Source of the DNA: Crotalaria pallida | Lineage: Eukaryota; Streptophyta; Magnoliopsida; Fabales; Fabaceae | Direction of reading: 5' to 3' | Length of the DNA: 64,000 nucleotides | Assembly: GCA_037953625.1 (NCBI GenBank) | Contig: CM075653.1 | Coordinates: forward strand, 8,432,001-8,496,000 | In this document: positions 21,170 through 32,640 of the stretch, in pieces | Position numbering within the stretch: the first letter of the stretch is position 1 | Layout: the number at the start of each line of letters is the position of its first letter | The notes under the pieces: generated by a model | Told to the model about the DNA's origin: nothing | Database searches by the model: none | Seen by the model: only the letters and a program-made list of their open reading frames with translations | Position numbers and translations under genes: made by a program

Positions 21170-22452
21170 TTTGTTGCATAGCCTCTGATTACATAAATCT
21201 TATCTTTTTTATCCATTGCTAAACTATTCTCAATTATAATATAATTAGATTATAAGGAAGTGTACTTTCTTCCTCTTTTCTTAAAAAAAGTTTGCCTCTA
21301 ACAAAAAATGATTTGATTGATAGTGTAGTGAATTTTAATTCTTACATATACAAAAATTATATTACTAATTTAAATAACAATTTTTCTGTAAAAAAACAAT
21401 ATTTCCAAAATAAATAACTTTAAAAAATAAACAGAAAATTATAACACAGCAATATATCTCCATGTATGTAGTCACTATTTAAGAATAGTAAAGATAGTTT
21501 ATCCAGAATTTCTAAAGTCAATTATGCAATTGTGATTTAAGGAATTGGAAGAAGACAAACACCTAAAAAATACTCCATTCGTTTCACTATGTTTGGCCTT
21601 TTAGCATTTTTTTCTTGTTTCATATTGTTTGCCCTTTACATTTTCAATACACAAATTAAACATATTTTTTTTTTCCAATTTCAACCTTTCATTCAATTAT
21701 TTCTCTTACTCCTCATTAATTATACTTTTATCACTTCTCTCATCTCTAAACCACTATACATTAATTAATGGACACACTTACTAATAAAAATTAAATACTA
21801 CTACAATTTTCAATAAGAATTAAATAGGAGGCATTTAGGACAAATTATAGTACATAATACTTACACTAATTAATAATTTCTTTAATATGTGTGCTCAGAC
21901 TTAAAAGGCAAACCAAACATAATGAAACGAAGGAAGTAATGTTTAGATGCATTAATATTAAATAATTGTCCTCTCCACGCTGGAAGAATTTATTGCTTGA
22001 AAAAATAAATCAAGAGTCGCAAATCAATTAAAAGTCGAATCACTCAAATTATTGAAAAAAGTTTAAAAAATGACTAGTCATTGAGTAGAAATGTTTTGTT
22101 ATTTATTTTATTCTTGGAAGGAAAAATATAGTAAAATTGAAAATGGGTATTGAATAATGGATATATTTTACTATTTAAGAAAAGTATGAAAAATAACATG
22201 TCTAGCTACTTGTCTAGGTCTGTAAAATCAATCAAAGTAGCAAATGATAGAAAAATATATATTAGAAATTACCATTTGCCTGAATGAATATCTTCAATTA
22301 AATTATAAAATTAATTCATTTAAAAATTAAGAAGACAAAATTAATGATTCCTAATGCATTTTGAGAAATATATTTGGAAAGATGACGTGAATAAAGGGTA
22401 AATTTTAAGTGTTTGATTGTGATGAGCAATACATTTTATCTTTCCATGACTC
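21170..22452. other. No gene outside the MITE
   Basis: AT-rich intergenic sequence. Apart from the MITE at 21573-21936 I see no supported feature. Confidence 0.5.
21573..21936. mobile_element. Stowaway-type (Tc1/mariner) MITE
   Basis: The ends CTCCATTCGTTTCACTATGT and (reversed) CTTCCTTCGTTTCATTATGT are flanked by TA. A terminal repeat close to CTCCCTCCG with TA duplication is the plant Stowaway signature. It encodes no protein. Confidence 0.75.
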
Positions 22453-22467
22453 AAGTAAGATAGTACT

Positions 22468-22653
22468 CCGTTTGTCAAGTGGTAGCTTACTTGATTCCTT
22501 AACTAATTGATTTCGAGTTCGAGTCTTGGGTATAGAGCAACTCCCACTAGGAGACCTCTACCTATCGCTTAGTGTGAGCTCAGTTGGGTCGGATCGGATG
22601 AGTCGGATTCTGGATAAACCAGATCCGAATACCGGTTGATGTACACCAAAAAA
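22468..22653 (+). mobile_element. tRNA-derived SINE
   Basis: Exact 15-base TSD AAGTAAGATAGTACT at 22453-22467 and 22654-22668. A box TTGTCAAGTGGTAGC, B box CGAGTTCGAGTCTTG; the body has GGATGAGTCGGATTCTGG and ends in poly(A). The minus-strand copy at 36367-36530 is the same family. Confidence 0.9.
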
Positions 22654-22879
22654 AAGTAAGATAGTACTTCTCCGACCCATTATCTTGGTAAAAAAATGAA
22701 AAAAAAAATTGTCCTATATTAAAGTAAAAAAATAAATGAAAAATCTTAAAGATTATATATTATATGGATAATTGATAAGTAAATTAGAAAATATATTCAA
22801 AGATTTTTTTAGGCAATATTGCAATATGTCTTAATTGTAATGACATGAAAATTTATGTAATATCAATTTGTTATTATAT

Positions 22880-23176
22880 ACTTCCTCCATCCCTTAATAT
22901 ATGACACCATTTTGGTAGAATTGGTGTCCCTTTTTATAAGTCGTTTTAGAATATCTAGGTAATATTAAAGAGTTTATTCCAAATACACCTCTCATAATTG
23001 CATAGGGGTGATAGGATAATAATTACAATAGAGAGATAAATTAACAAAGTTGTAAAGTTTTTAATATGGGTAACCTTGGAATCAACATATTTTTTGATAA
23101 ATTTGAAAGTAATAATTACTTTTCTTAATCTGCGTGAATTAGGTAAAAGTGACTTATATTAAGAGACAAAGCGAGT
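22880..23176. mobile_element. Degenerate Stowaway-type MITE
   Basis: The left end CTTCCTCCATCCCTTAATAT and right end (reversed) CTCGCTTTGTCTCTTAATAT pair, with TA on both sides. No coding capacity. Confidence 0.55.
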
Positions 23177-24090
23177 ATTAATGAATGAACCATGCATTTT
23201 ATTAAACAAATACTCTCTTATTTTCATTGACTTGTTTGATTTTTACGAAAATAATGAGACGGAGGAAGTATTTATTAAACATATTAAGATTTATTTATCT
23301 AGAAGATATATGATGTCCAATTGAGTTTTTACTTATCCTACATTGCAACTAGTATGACTATTTAAAGACTAAAATGAGAAAAGGCATCATTAATTAGTTT
23401 ATGTTTATTGTTAATTAATTTTATTTAAATCATCATATATTTATATAATTTTTTTAATTTCCTGATCAAGCTTCTCTCTTTTTCATCTTAACTTCTTAAA
23501 TTTTTTGGCATTTAATTAGATGAGTGATAAATTTTAAAACATTAAATAATTATTAATAATTATTGAATAATTAATAGCTTATAAAAAAATTGCTAATCGT
23601 GGTTTGAACTTTTTATTTTTAACTAATTACTCCAAAAGAAAAGATAAACTAATATATGAGAATTTATTTTAAAAATTAAAACAATTATTTTTAAGAATTA
23701 AAAAATTAAAAAAAAATCATAATTTACATTGGTGAGTGTTTAGTATATATATGTTTGTTTTTTAGTAAACATTTATCATGGCCAAAATGAGCTTTTTAGC
23801 AAGTAAATACTTGCTAAAAGGCAACCACAAAACAACGTTGAGAAACAGAGCCCAAAAAATTTGTCGGCAATAGTTAAAATAAAATTAACCTATTAAAACA
23901 ATTGATTTCTGTCTTTGTTTTTCATAATTAAAAGTGAAAAAAATGAAAATATTCTTAACCTAATTAATAACCTATAAGTAGCATTTTTACCAAAAAAAAA
24001 ATAAAACTGAAATAAAAACTCATTCAATGCATGGCACAATATTTAGTTACTCTCTGCAATCAGAAAGTCTTGATTGTATGGAAGATGCAC
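23177..24090. other. No gene seen
   Basis: Very AT-rich sequence with no supported open frame. A second weak MITE-like end (GAAAATAATGAGACGGAGGAAGTA) is visible near 23250-23272. Confidence 0.45.
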
Positions 24091-24965
24091 ATGAATTGTT
24101 ATTTAGGTTCCTGATTTTATATCAATATTCACCTTAGTCTCTAAAATTACGAAAATTGCTTTTAAGTTCCTGATTTTGTAAAATGTTATGCATGTTAGTC
24201 CTTAATTGTTAGAGTCGTTAAGAGACATTAACGGCATAGATATGCGGCACATTAAGGACACAATTCCTGTTTACTGGCTCAATGTCTAATCCAATTGCAG
24301 CAGAAAGAGAAAAAGAAACAGCAAAAGCATATGAAGATGAAGATGATGATGATATACATACATACATATATATATGTGTGTGTGTGTTTGTGTGTGTGTG
24401 TAATTCGAATGAGGAAGGATCATTGGTAAGCGTAGCAAAGAGAGATGATGAGCAATAACTCTTTATATCCCTACTCTTGATATCAATATTGAACAATCAA
24501 CAACAATAACAACAACCGTAAAGCAGTCCAAATTCATGTAATGTAATATTCAAAAGATACCCAAAATAATCAAACATCAAATTCAAAGTGATCTGTAAAT
24601 GAAACTGACAATTATCAAATACCTGTTGCCTAGGCATTCCCATTTCATGCCCTTCCAAATTATCCCACACTCTCTACAATTCAAATAGCATACTCCACTC
24701 CTCTTGGAGTTGCTCTGTTTGAGTTTGCTCGGTTAAATAGTAGTAATTGCATTTAGCCTCAATTCAAATTTAAACCAAAGCTTTTTATTATGGAAAAACG
24801 ACATCGTTTTTAACCCTTAACATGTCATGTATCTCTGTCGTTAAAGTCTCTTAACATCTTTGCGAGACAGGGACGAATGCGCATGTTAAAAACAATTTTC
24901 GTAACTATAGGAACTAGTGAATGTTGAGTATAAATTCAGGGACCCGTGTATTCAATGATTAAATG
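24090..24965. mobile_element. Probable long-TIR DNA element
   Basis: The sequence at 24105-24250 (GGTTCCTGATTTTATAT..., AATTACGAAAATTGCTTTT, GTCGTTAAGAGACATTAACG) is partly the reverse complement of 24820-24960 (CGTTAAAGTCTCTTAACATC, AAAACAATTTTCGTAACTA, TTCAGGGACCC). The centre has a TG microsatellite (24374-24401). No TSD was found. The minus-strand frame at 24218-24496 is low-complexity and not believed. Confidence 0.45.
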
Positions 24966-24997
24966 ATGTTATAATTTGGGATAATTTAACTAAATTA

Positions 24998-25696
24998 CTC
25001 CCTCCGATCCAAAGGTAATGTATTTTTAGCATTTGTACGATGATCCAAAAGTAATGTTCTTTTATAAACCCAATACATAATTATCCTACTTTTTCCAACT
25101 ATACCCTTATTTATAACAATCTCTTTTTTATAACAGTGCATTCAAAGTTTGGGAAGTGAGAAAGACACAAGCATGCAGCAGACACAGCAATGAATGCTAC
25201 TCCACTCTCTCACGCATGAGTTGGATGGCATTTTATATGCATCTGAAGCCCTTATTTATACACAGTAATCTCTCTTCTTCTAAACTCATACTATCTCTCA
25301 TTCAAGGAAGGCACAATACTAAAATGGGTATTGGCCAAAATTCCTTTAAAGATGTTGCTGAGGAGGTCATGCAAATGGATGTTGTCCAAGATTCTTTTGA
25401 AGATGTTGCTATGGAGGTTGTCCATGATTCCTTGGAAGATGTTGCTATGGTGGTTCTCCATATTTGCTCATTGAAAAGAGTGACAATGGAAAAAGTCACA
25501 TGGGAAATGTAAAGGTGGTTATTGTTAGGAGTAAATGAATGAGAATGATGTCCAGGGTAATTAATGGTTGAGAATGATATACTAATCATTACAAAGGGTA
25601 TTTTGGTCAAAATACTTCAAAATCTTACATCATTTAACTATTTCTTAAAACCCGCGCATAACCTTAAAATACATTACCTTTGGATCGGAGGGAGTA
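24998..25696 (+). mobile_element. Large Stowaway-type MITE carrying an open frame
   Basis: The ends CTCCCTCCGATCCAAAGGTA and (reversed) the same word with its continuation AATGTATTTTA are flanked by TA. At about 700 bases it is longer than typical MITEs. It contains a 118-codon plus-strand frame (25156-25512) whose C-terminal half repeats a motif: QNSFKDVAEEV, QDSFEDVAMEV, HDSLEDVAMVV. No transposase motif is visible. A fragment of a related copy lies at about 25755-25880. Confidence 0.75.
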
Positions 25697-25880
25697 CCAT
25701 TTTGTAATCATTAATTATTGAGGAGAGAGGAAAAGAGTGGAGGTGAAAAAGAGGTATGTATGCATAAGGGTATAGTTAGAAAAAAAATAAGATAATTATA
25801 TATTGGATTTGTAAATGGTTAAGACATATGGATCAAAAAGAAAAACTTAAATGTTCAAGACTTTTGAACCGAAGGAAGTT

Positions 25881-26430
25881 GGAGTATCTTGTAAGGAAGA
25901 CAAGTAAACTTATATTCATTCTTAGTTCATTAAATACCTAGAAACAAACACGTGAATGGTACCTATACCGAGTAAAAATATTACATTTTTCTTTTAAAAA
26001 CATGAATAATTGTATGGCAACATTATATATACATGTAAAGGAATAATTTTAACATTGATAAAGAATACAAATATCTTAGGATGAGGTCCAAAGTATGCTG
26101 AGAAATTGATTGTATGCATTAAATTTAATTTCACGGCATAAGTGCGGAAAAACCCTTCCAAAAAAAAAGGTGTGCGGAAAAAAGAGAGAGGAAAAACACA
26201 AGTTATTAGAATGAAGAAGATTTGGTATGATCTATGCTCAAAGTATATCCAGAAAAATTCAGAACGTGTAGGTAGGAGTATCGCATGTGTATCAAAACCC
26301 ATTATGTACATACATAGTCCATATGGATACATAGTTTTGGAGTTCTCGTATTTGAGAGTTTATTTTATTCACAGAGTATATGTTACTTTACAGGCTAATG
26401 CTAATTTTCTCCCCTAAAAAGTAGAGCATG
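25881..26430. other. No gene seen
   Basis: AT-rich. The 91- and 112-codon open frames on opposite strands overlap each other and show no protein-like features. Confidence 0.45.
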
Positions 26431-26604
26431 CGATGCTCCCCTTCAAAAACATGTTTTGTTAAAATGCTCCCTCCTATTATAACCGTTGGATGATATTTAA
26501 AAAGTATCAACGGATCAGATTAATTAATGGGTAACTGAATGATAGTTAAATGAACAAAACATGCTTCAACTAAGACTAATACCTACGTCCTACTTTGGAC
26601 GTAG

Positions 26605-26637
<33 letters not shown>

Positions 26638-27370
26638 CTAAACTAAACCACCACTATTCCTTGCTGTATAGATTCAGATCAAGCGGTGATAAAGCCACCA
26701 CTGTCATCACGATGAACAAGGCGGTGTTGTTCATGGCCACCGCAATACGGGTCTACCGCAGCACCAATCGCCGTGGCTATTCCTCCCCATCGCCCACCAT
26801 TGACACTGGTGCTCCCCCATCGTCGCTGATGCTTCCGATCATAACGACGAACTCGACAAAGCAGAAACAGGAAAGGCAAGGGGAGCGGTTTTGATCTCGT
26901 TGAGTTCGGAACCGCCGTCACCACCGCTCTCTTCTACTCCCACCTTCTCTCCGCCTCTTCCTGGTTCGAATCGATGTCGCCGCTGTGCCATGGGTCAAGG
27001 TAGTCAAGACGGTGCAGATCTAATACCTATGTTCTACTTTGGATGTAGGCTTTATTATTAAAAAAAAAAGCTAAACCTAGCTAATACCTACGTCCTACTT
27101 TGGACGTAGATTTTATTATTTAAAAAAAAACTAAACCTAATACCTACGTCCTACTTTGGAAGTAGGTTTTATTATTTAAAAATAAATAAATAAACCTAAT
27201 ACCTACGTCCTACTTCCTACTTTGGACATAGGTTTTATTATTAAAAAAAACAAACTAACGATATACGTCTCAACTAAGACGTATAATAATTTTATTTACT
27301 GGTGAAAAATCACCGGTTACCAATTTTGATGCAGGGAGAGCATTTTAACAAAACTTAAGGGGGAGCAAAT
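26431..27370. mobile_element. TIR element with internal ACGTCC/GGACGT repeat array
   Basis: The left end (TTTTGTTAAAATGCTCCCT near 26455) is inverted at the right (GGGAGAGCATTTTAACAAAA near 27335), so this is a terminal-inverted-repeat element of about 0.9 kb. It contains the word CCTACGTCCTACTTTGGACG or close variants near 26582, 27026, 27086, 27143 and 27203, each followed by TTTATTATT and an A run, so the last four form a tandem array of ~57-60-base units. An AT microsatellite lies at about 26608-26636. The 99-codon frame at 26595-26894 has biased composition and no recognisable domain. Confidence 0.55.
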
Positions 27371-28007
27371 TAGAACGAGCCTCACTTTTATTTGACCCCA
27401 AACCTCACTTTTATTTTAATCCCAAAACTATCTCTCCTATTTCCCTTACACCATTCCCACTTCTCTCACAAACCCTTTTCTCATTCTCTTCCACCTCCAC
27501 TCCTCCTCAACCGCCACCACAAATAGTGTTGTCATCACCAATATATAATCATTACCGCCATACCCAATCCTTACCGCTGCCCACAACCACCCCAATCGTC
27601 GTGCCTTCTGATCTCCCTCGTGATCATATCTCTGTCTCTAAATTCTCTAATCTTATGGTTTCCAATGAAACCCCAATCACCCCACCACCTACCTCAATCA
27701 TTGGCCCCTTCTTTCATCCATTGCTTTTCAAAGGTGGAAGGATTTAAAGTTTGGAGGGAAAAATATAGACTAGAGGTATTATGGTCATTTCAACAGTAAA
27801 ATGAGATTTGGGATCCCATAAAAGGGGTTTATAAACCAATACTCTTATTTGAGTACTTTTTAAATGAACTTTATATCCTTTTTCAATGTATGGTTGAAGT
27901 TGGTAAAATGGATTAACATGGTGGGTCCGATCTAAATAAGATTAATAAATACTTTGCTATTTTGACTTAATTGCCCTATCATAAAAAGAAATACACCCAA
28001 TTACATA
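27371..28007. other. C/T-rich stretch, no supported gene
   Basis: 27380-27750 is C-rich and has a 73-codon open frame (27526-27747) rich in Pro, Ser and Thr. It resembles a leader or first-exon fragment but has no known domain, and no gene can be supported. Confidence 0.35.
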
Positions 28008-28303
28008 CTCCTTCTGGTCCTATATATAGGTCACATTCTAGAAAGTTTTCTTGGTCCTAATTATAAGTCACTTTATATTTTCTATGCATCATTTATTGAT
28101 TTTTCTCTTTTTTGCCCTTATTAAATGTTTTGACTATTTATGTGTTTTTTGTTGTTCATTAATGAGTGCGAATTTTCCAAGAAAAGTTAAGGGGGGTAAA
28201 ATTGTAATGTTACAATATATTCTCATGGAATTCATAAAACCAACCACTTTCCTTGGTATGTGTAATTCGGTTAAGTATGCCCTATAATAAGGACCGGAGG
28301 GAG
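28008..28303. mobile_element. Stowaway-type MITE (copy A)
   Basis: The ends CTCCTTCTGGTCCTATATAT and (reversed) CTCCCTCCGGTCCTTATTAT are flanked by TA. It is over 90% similar by eye to the copy at 42600-42893 in intron 1 of the kinase gene. Confidence 0.85.
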
Positions 28304-28559
28304 TATAAAAGAAAAATAGATTCGTCATGGAACTTAGATAAACATGTTTCAATTCAAATAAAACTTGATGTAATTAATTAGTTCCAAGCTTGAGTCAAAC
28401 AGCCCATAGACATGCCTCTTAAAGAGGTATTACCAGGATTGTTCGTGGTGGCAACAACCATGATGGATTTCCTAGATTATACTACTCTTAAAGAGGTATT
28501 CCCTAGATCATTCCCTAGAAGGCATTTATTTGTCTAGGAGGAGTTAAAGGAGATTCTTG

Positions 28560-28995
28560 TCACAACGCCTTGCAGACATGGGTGAGACAGATGGGTTTGG
28601 AAGTCGAAATCTAATGGTTGTTACTCAATGAAATCATCGTACTCTTTATTGCTGTATAGTGGGGACATGGAGTAGCGACAATTGGTGTAAGAAAGTGTGA
28701 AACAAATGCATACCAACTAAAATCTTGGAATTTGTTTGGAAAGTACTCAGATTGGAAATTCTTACTAAGAAGGCACTTCATAGACGGTTAATTATTTCAA
28801 ATGATGTAAACTTCTCTTGTGTATTCTGTCAATCTTCTATAGAATCAATTAACCATTTTTTGTTTAATTATCGTTTTAGCTATAATGTTTGGGTGGGATG
28901 CTACAAGTGGTGCGGGGTAAGTGTTGTTCTTCCCAATAACATTGTTGACCACTTCATGCACCATAACTCAATTTTTAGGAATATAAAATGCAGAA
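28560..28995 (+). pseudogene. LINE ORF2 fragment, part 1 (RT zinc-binding domain)
   Basis: The plus-strand frames encode DRWVWKSKSNG (in another frame), then CIPTKILEFVWKVLR, SCVFCQSSIESINHFLFNY and NVWVGC, the zinc-binding region found after reverse transcriptase in plant LINEs. It is cut at 28995 by the solo LTR and resumes at 32387. There are frameshifts near the 5' side. Confidence 0.75.
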
Positions 28996-29351
28996 TGTCA
29001 CGTTCTTCCCTTTTTAAAAATAAAGATATAAATGAGCTTTATGAAGTAGGTTGAATATGGACTTGATTTATTTTCAAAAGAATATCAAGATGAAAATTTA
29101 AAAGAAACTAACCAAACTTGGAAATATGGGATCAGGAAAAAAAATCGGTTGAGGTTTGAGATAACTTTTCTTTCATAAATATAAATGTAGGTACGTAGTT
29201 GGTTACTTTAAATTACCGTTATCTTGAACGAGGTTTTGAAAATTAATTATTTCTCCTTGATCCAATTCTCCTTTAAGAAATCAGAGTGAGCGGAAATTAA
29301 ATTAATTAAACTCTTGATCATTTGTACATCAAAGCATGATGTGTGTGTGTG

Positions 29352-29387
<36 letters not shown>

Positions 29388-29685
29388 TATATGTGAAAGC
29401 AGTAGATCAAGAGTACATCATCGTCAACAAAGTCAAAGCCTAAGGTCCATCATACAAGTCCATAACATATGATAAAGAAAAATAAACCATTACTCTAAGC
29501 TCTTTTAAAACTATATACAATATAATACAAATACAAAATAAAGAGAGTATCGGAGATGGTCCAGTAATCCTCCTCGAAGTCAAAATACTCTTCCAGTCAG
29601 TCAAGTCTCCAGCAACTACAAACCACTAGGTCCCACAGCCCTACTACTTACATCACGCATCGCCCGGTGGATCCCCAACTCCCCA

Positions 29686-30114
29686 CTAGCTGCCAGTAGA
29701 ATGCTCAACTGGCTCCTCCTTGACCTCGTCTGACAGAGTCGGTACCCCTCCACTGGATACTGGGTCAATTGATGGAGTTCCATGAAGCGGACTCATCGAA
29801 CCAGGAGTAGGAGTATCCTCACGGATAACTCTGGAAGCAGATGGATGAGATCGGGTGGCAGCTCTAAATCGAAAACTGTGAAAACGTCGAGCTGGTCTAG
29901 GTGGGGGTGGTCCATGATAGGTATAAAAAGGGGGCACATGCATGGTGTAGATAATCGGGATGCGAACCCTACGAGGACGGACACGAGCCCGAGGGTTCGG
30001 GTGGTAGAATGTCAACTCTACCTTCCCCTCGTAAGTGGCTCGATGGTCCTCGTAGTACCACACTTCATTAGGGAGTGGGCGCAACTCGATGCAGGCTAAG
30101 TAATGTGCCATCAC
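29686..30114 (-). CDS. Orphan ORF inside the solo LTR (142 aa)
   Basis: Open frame of 142 residues in LTR sense orientation, located 2.27-2.70 kb into the 3.39-kb LTR. It starts ATGATGGCACATTAC just after CTTTTTAGGTG, which could be a splice acceptor. It opens with a hydrophobic/charged part (ACIELRPLPNEVWYYEDH), then a Pro/Arg-rich centre (PPPPRPARRF) and an acidic Ser/Thr-rich end (SDEVKEEPVEHSTGS). I do not recognise a family. Codon use and length make it more than a random gap between stops, but expression is unproven. Confidence 0.4.
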   Translation of the reverse strand: MMAHYLACIELRPLPNEVWYYEDHRATYEGKVELTFYHPNPRARVRPRRVRIPIIYTMHVPPFYTYHGPPPPRPARRFHSFRFRAATRSHPSASRVIREDTPTPGSMSPLHGTPSIDPVSSGGVPTLSDEVKEEPVEHSTGS

Positions 30115-30377
30115 CTAAAAAGGGCACAAGGGTAAGAAAATACAATTCACATAATCGAATAAGAATAACATGAATTATAAACAATCACATACATAAGATG
30201 TCAAGCAGCATGCATAAACATATGATCAAGTGAATTTTCATTTATAATTAAATCCTTTAATTATGGTGGTACAATGCATGTTTACTAACTCTCAATTCCT
30301 GAGATTCTCCAACTATCACTTTCATGGATGTCCATCCAAACAACCCATATACGTTCTCATAACGTATAGCGAAACTT

Positions 30378-30652
30378 GCTCGGAACATGATACATAACGT
30401 CACTCCTCAGGTGAACGTCACGTCGCGAAGACGTAATAATCACATTAATAGCATCCCACAATGTTGGCCACATTACCAAAATGTGTCATCGAGCAAGCCA
30501 CAACGAACATGCTTGGAACGTGGTACATAATGCCACTACCAAAGTGTGCGCCACGTCGCGAAGACGTAATAACCACATCAACGTACAGTATCCCACAATA
30601 CTGGCCACATATCTAACTCATACATGTGTCATCAAGCAAGTCGTAATCAATT
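30378..30652. repeat. Two-copy tandem repeat, ~133-140 bases
   Basis: The unit from 30378 is repeated at 30511. Shared blocks are GCT(C/T)GGAAC, CACGTCGCGAAGACGTAATAA, ATCCCACAAT and TGTGTCATC(G/A)AGCAAG. It lies in the solo LTR, upstream of (5' to) its ORF in LTR orientation. Confidence 0.8.
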
Positions 30653-30937
30653 TGGTACTCCCAGAGTACCCTCCTCATGTTCCTCAAACATGACAAACGA
30701 TAACTTATCGCCATTCACCATGCATGAATGCACATAAATCTTTTCATTAAAGATTAGCCATTAACCTCATTAGAAGTCTCATACAATGATCATGGCAAAT
30801 AAATACAACCTTCAAACATAGCATCATTAATAATGAAATAATTAGATGAGGTGTTAAAACATCCACTTTAAATGCCCTTAGGTTTAAATAAAAGAAGTTA
30901 AATGAAAAATGTATTTTTTAAACATTTTTTATCCGGT

Positions 30938-32120
30938 TAATCGATTAACTGATAGCCTAATCGATTAGCGCGTTTAATTTTTAAATTCTGCATCAGACAG
31001 TATCAGGCTAATCAATTAGCATATCAGGTTAATCGATTAACTCCTGCCAGCAACTGCAGTAAATTGGGTTTTAACATACCATTTTCAATTCTAACTAATT
31101 TTAACTTAAACCAATGAACAACATAGTTATATTCATGCATATTAAACATGTCTCAATACTAAAAACATGTCAATTCACAAAGAATCCAAATCTCACATCA
31201 ATTGTGCATAAAAACATGAAATTCCACAACTTCAAATACCAAACTCATATAAACTCATTTTTAACATGGTTTCAACATCAATTAAGTTCACATGCATTAA
31301 TTCAAACTTGTTCCAACAAGTCTTATGACATAGATTGGCCTATAAGCCATAATCCTAATTCAAACTAAGCCCTTAAAGCCTCATGGTGGCTCATAACACA
31401 AAACACTACTCATTATTCTTATTCTAGTGAATGTATAGCTTCACCCTTACCTCTAGGTCATGTTTGAACGGAAACTCCACAGAGAAAAGCAGCAAAAAGC
31501 TCTAACCACTTCAGACCCGAACATGCATGACAGTTTCAGCATGGGTTCAAAACCACATTAATTGACATTCGAATCATGCATAAAAATTGGGGAAAATGGT
31601 TAGATTATGTTCTCTGCAACATGAACTAGAGATAGGGACAAGTTTGAGGTCAAGAGGGTGTTGAGCTCGTGCTTGCCACAATCGAAGCTGAAAGTGAGCT
31701 CCAAGACTTAGTTTTTAGATTCTGTAGACTTGAAGCACCAACCTGCAGAGCTTAGAACTCCTAGCACACTCCACCTCAACTCACGATTTTTGTGTCTTTG
31801 TAAAGCTCGTGATGTGAGCTTTAAAATGGTGTATAAGTTGTTGGTTTTGGTTTTAGATTGAAAGAGAATCGAAGGGACGAAGTTTAGAACCCTAACTCGA
31901 GCTCTCAGACCAAAATCAAGCAAAATGAGGCAAATCCTTCAACCATAGAGCTTTATATAGATCGATTGGGTGCTCATGCACTGTGACACGAGTCCTAAGA
32001 CGTGTTTAGGGCTTGATTTCGTGTCAATTTCTGGGATTAGTGGGTGATTAGTCATCAAATGCACTATCACTTGTCCTGTTGCACCATGGTTAATCGATTA
32101 ACTATCGGGTTAATCGATTA
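30938..32120. repeat. Paired TAATCGATTA palindromes (3 pairs)
   Basis: The 10-base palindrome TAATCGATTA occurs at 30938 and 30958, at 31009 (one mismatch) and 31030, and at 32091 and 32111. Start-to-start spacing is 20, 21 and 20 bases. All lie in the solo LTR. Confidence 0.9.
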
Positions 32121-32386
32121 ACCCTACTCAAATTTGAAAAATTCTTATTTTATTTTATTTCCCTCCAAAAATCTTTCTAATATTGCATTTAGGTCCTTCC
32201 CAAAGGCTTTATTGCAAAACTTAATATTTTTTTACAAAATATTTACCCAAAATTATTTTTCAAATATCTCACACATATATTTTACACATCAAAATCAAGC
32301 ATTTAACTTTTATTTATTTATTAAATAATTTTAATATTTACAATTATGTTATTACTCGAAAGACGAAATTAGGAGTGTTACACAGA

Positions 32387-32640
32387 AAAATTGGAGAATG
32401 GTTTGATTAGCTATTACGTGGTCAATTTAGTTGTTAAGGAATGACATCGTTTTCTCAGGATCAACTTCTGACTATATGCTGATTATGGACTTGATCCATG
32501 TAAAATCTTGGAGGTGGTTTTCGACTCATGCAAACAAGATTAGTTTTGAGTATGCCCAATGGTGTATTAGCCCTCTAACTTGTATTATTGAAGCCTTATA
32601 TAGGCTACTACTTAGATCCTAGACTTAGTCCATTCTTGTA
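32387..32640 (+). pseudogene. LINE ORF2 fragment, part 2
   Basis: Continuation of the fragment interrupted at 28995. The plus-strand frame reads LLRNDIVFSGSTSDYMLIMDL and VKSWRWFSTHANKISFEYAQW, typical of the stretch after the zinc-binding domain. One copy of the CAGAA duplication lies at the junction. The frame ends at 32622. Confidence 0.75.

Larger units (their letters stand above)
28996..32381 (-). mobile_element. Solo LTR of a retrotransposon, 3.4 kb
   Basis: On the minus strand it starts TGTAACACTCC and ends GAACGTGACA (TG...CA), and it is flanked by the 5-base TSD CAGAA (28991-28995 and 32382-32386). The insertion splits a LINE frame that resumes on the other side, which confirms both borders. 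The length without gag, pol or a second LTR indicates a solo LTR left by recombination. A TATATAAA box on the minus strand lies near 31952-31961, about 430 bases in. Other contents are paired TAATCGATTA palindromes, a 133-base tandem duplication, an AT microsatellite (about 29352-29383) and an open frame near its 3' end. It is probably from a Ty3-type element, but the family is not identified. Confidence 0.85.

Noticed and set aside
26595..26924. Overlapping 99-codon (+) and 81-codon (-) frames
   Set aside because: They sit in a GC-richer patch of a TIR element, oppose each other, and have biased composition without domains.
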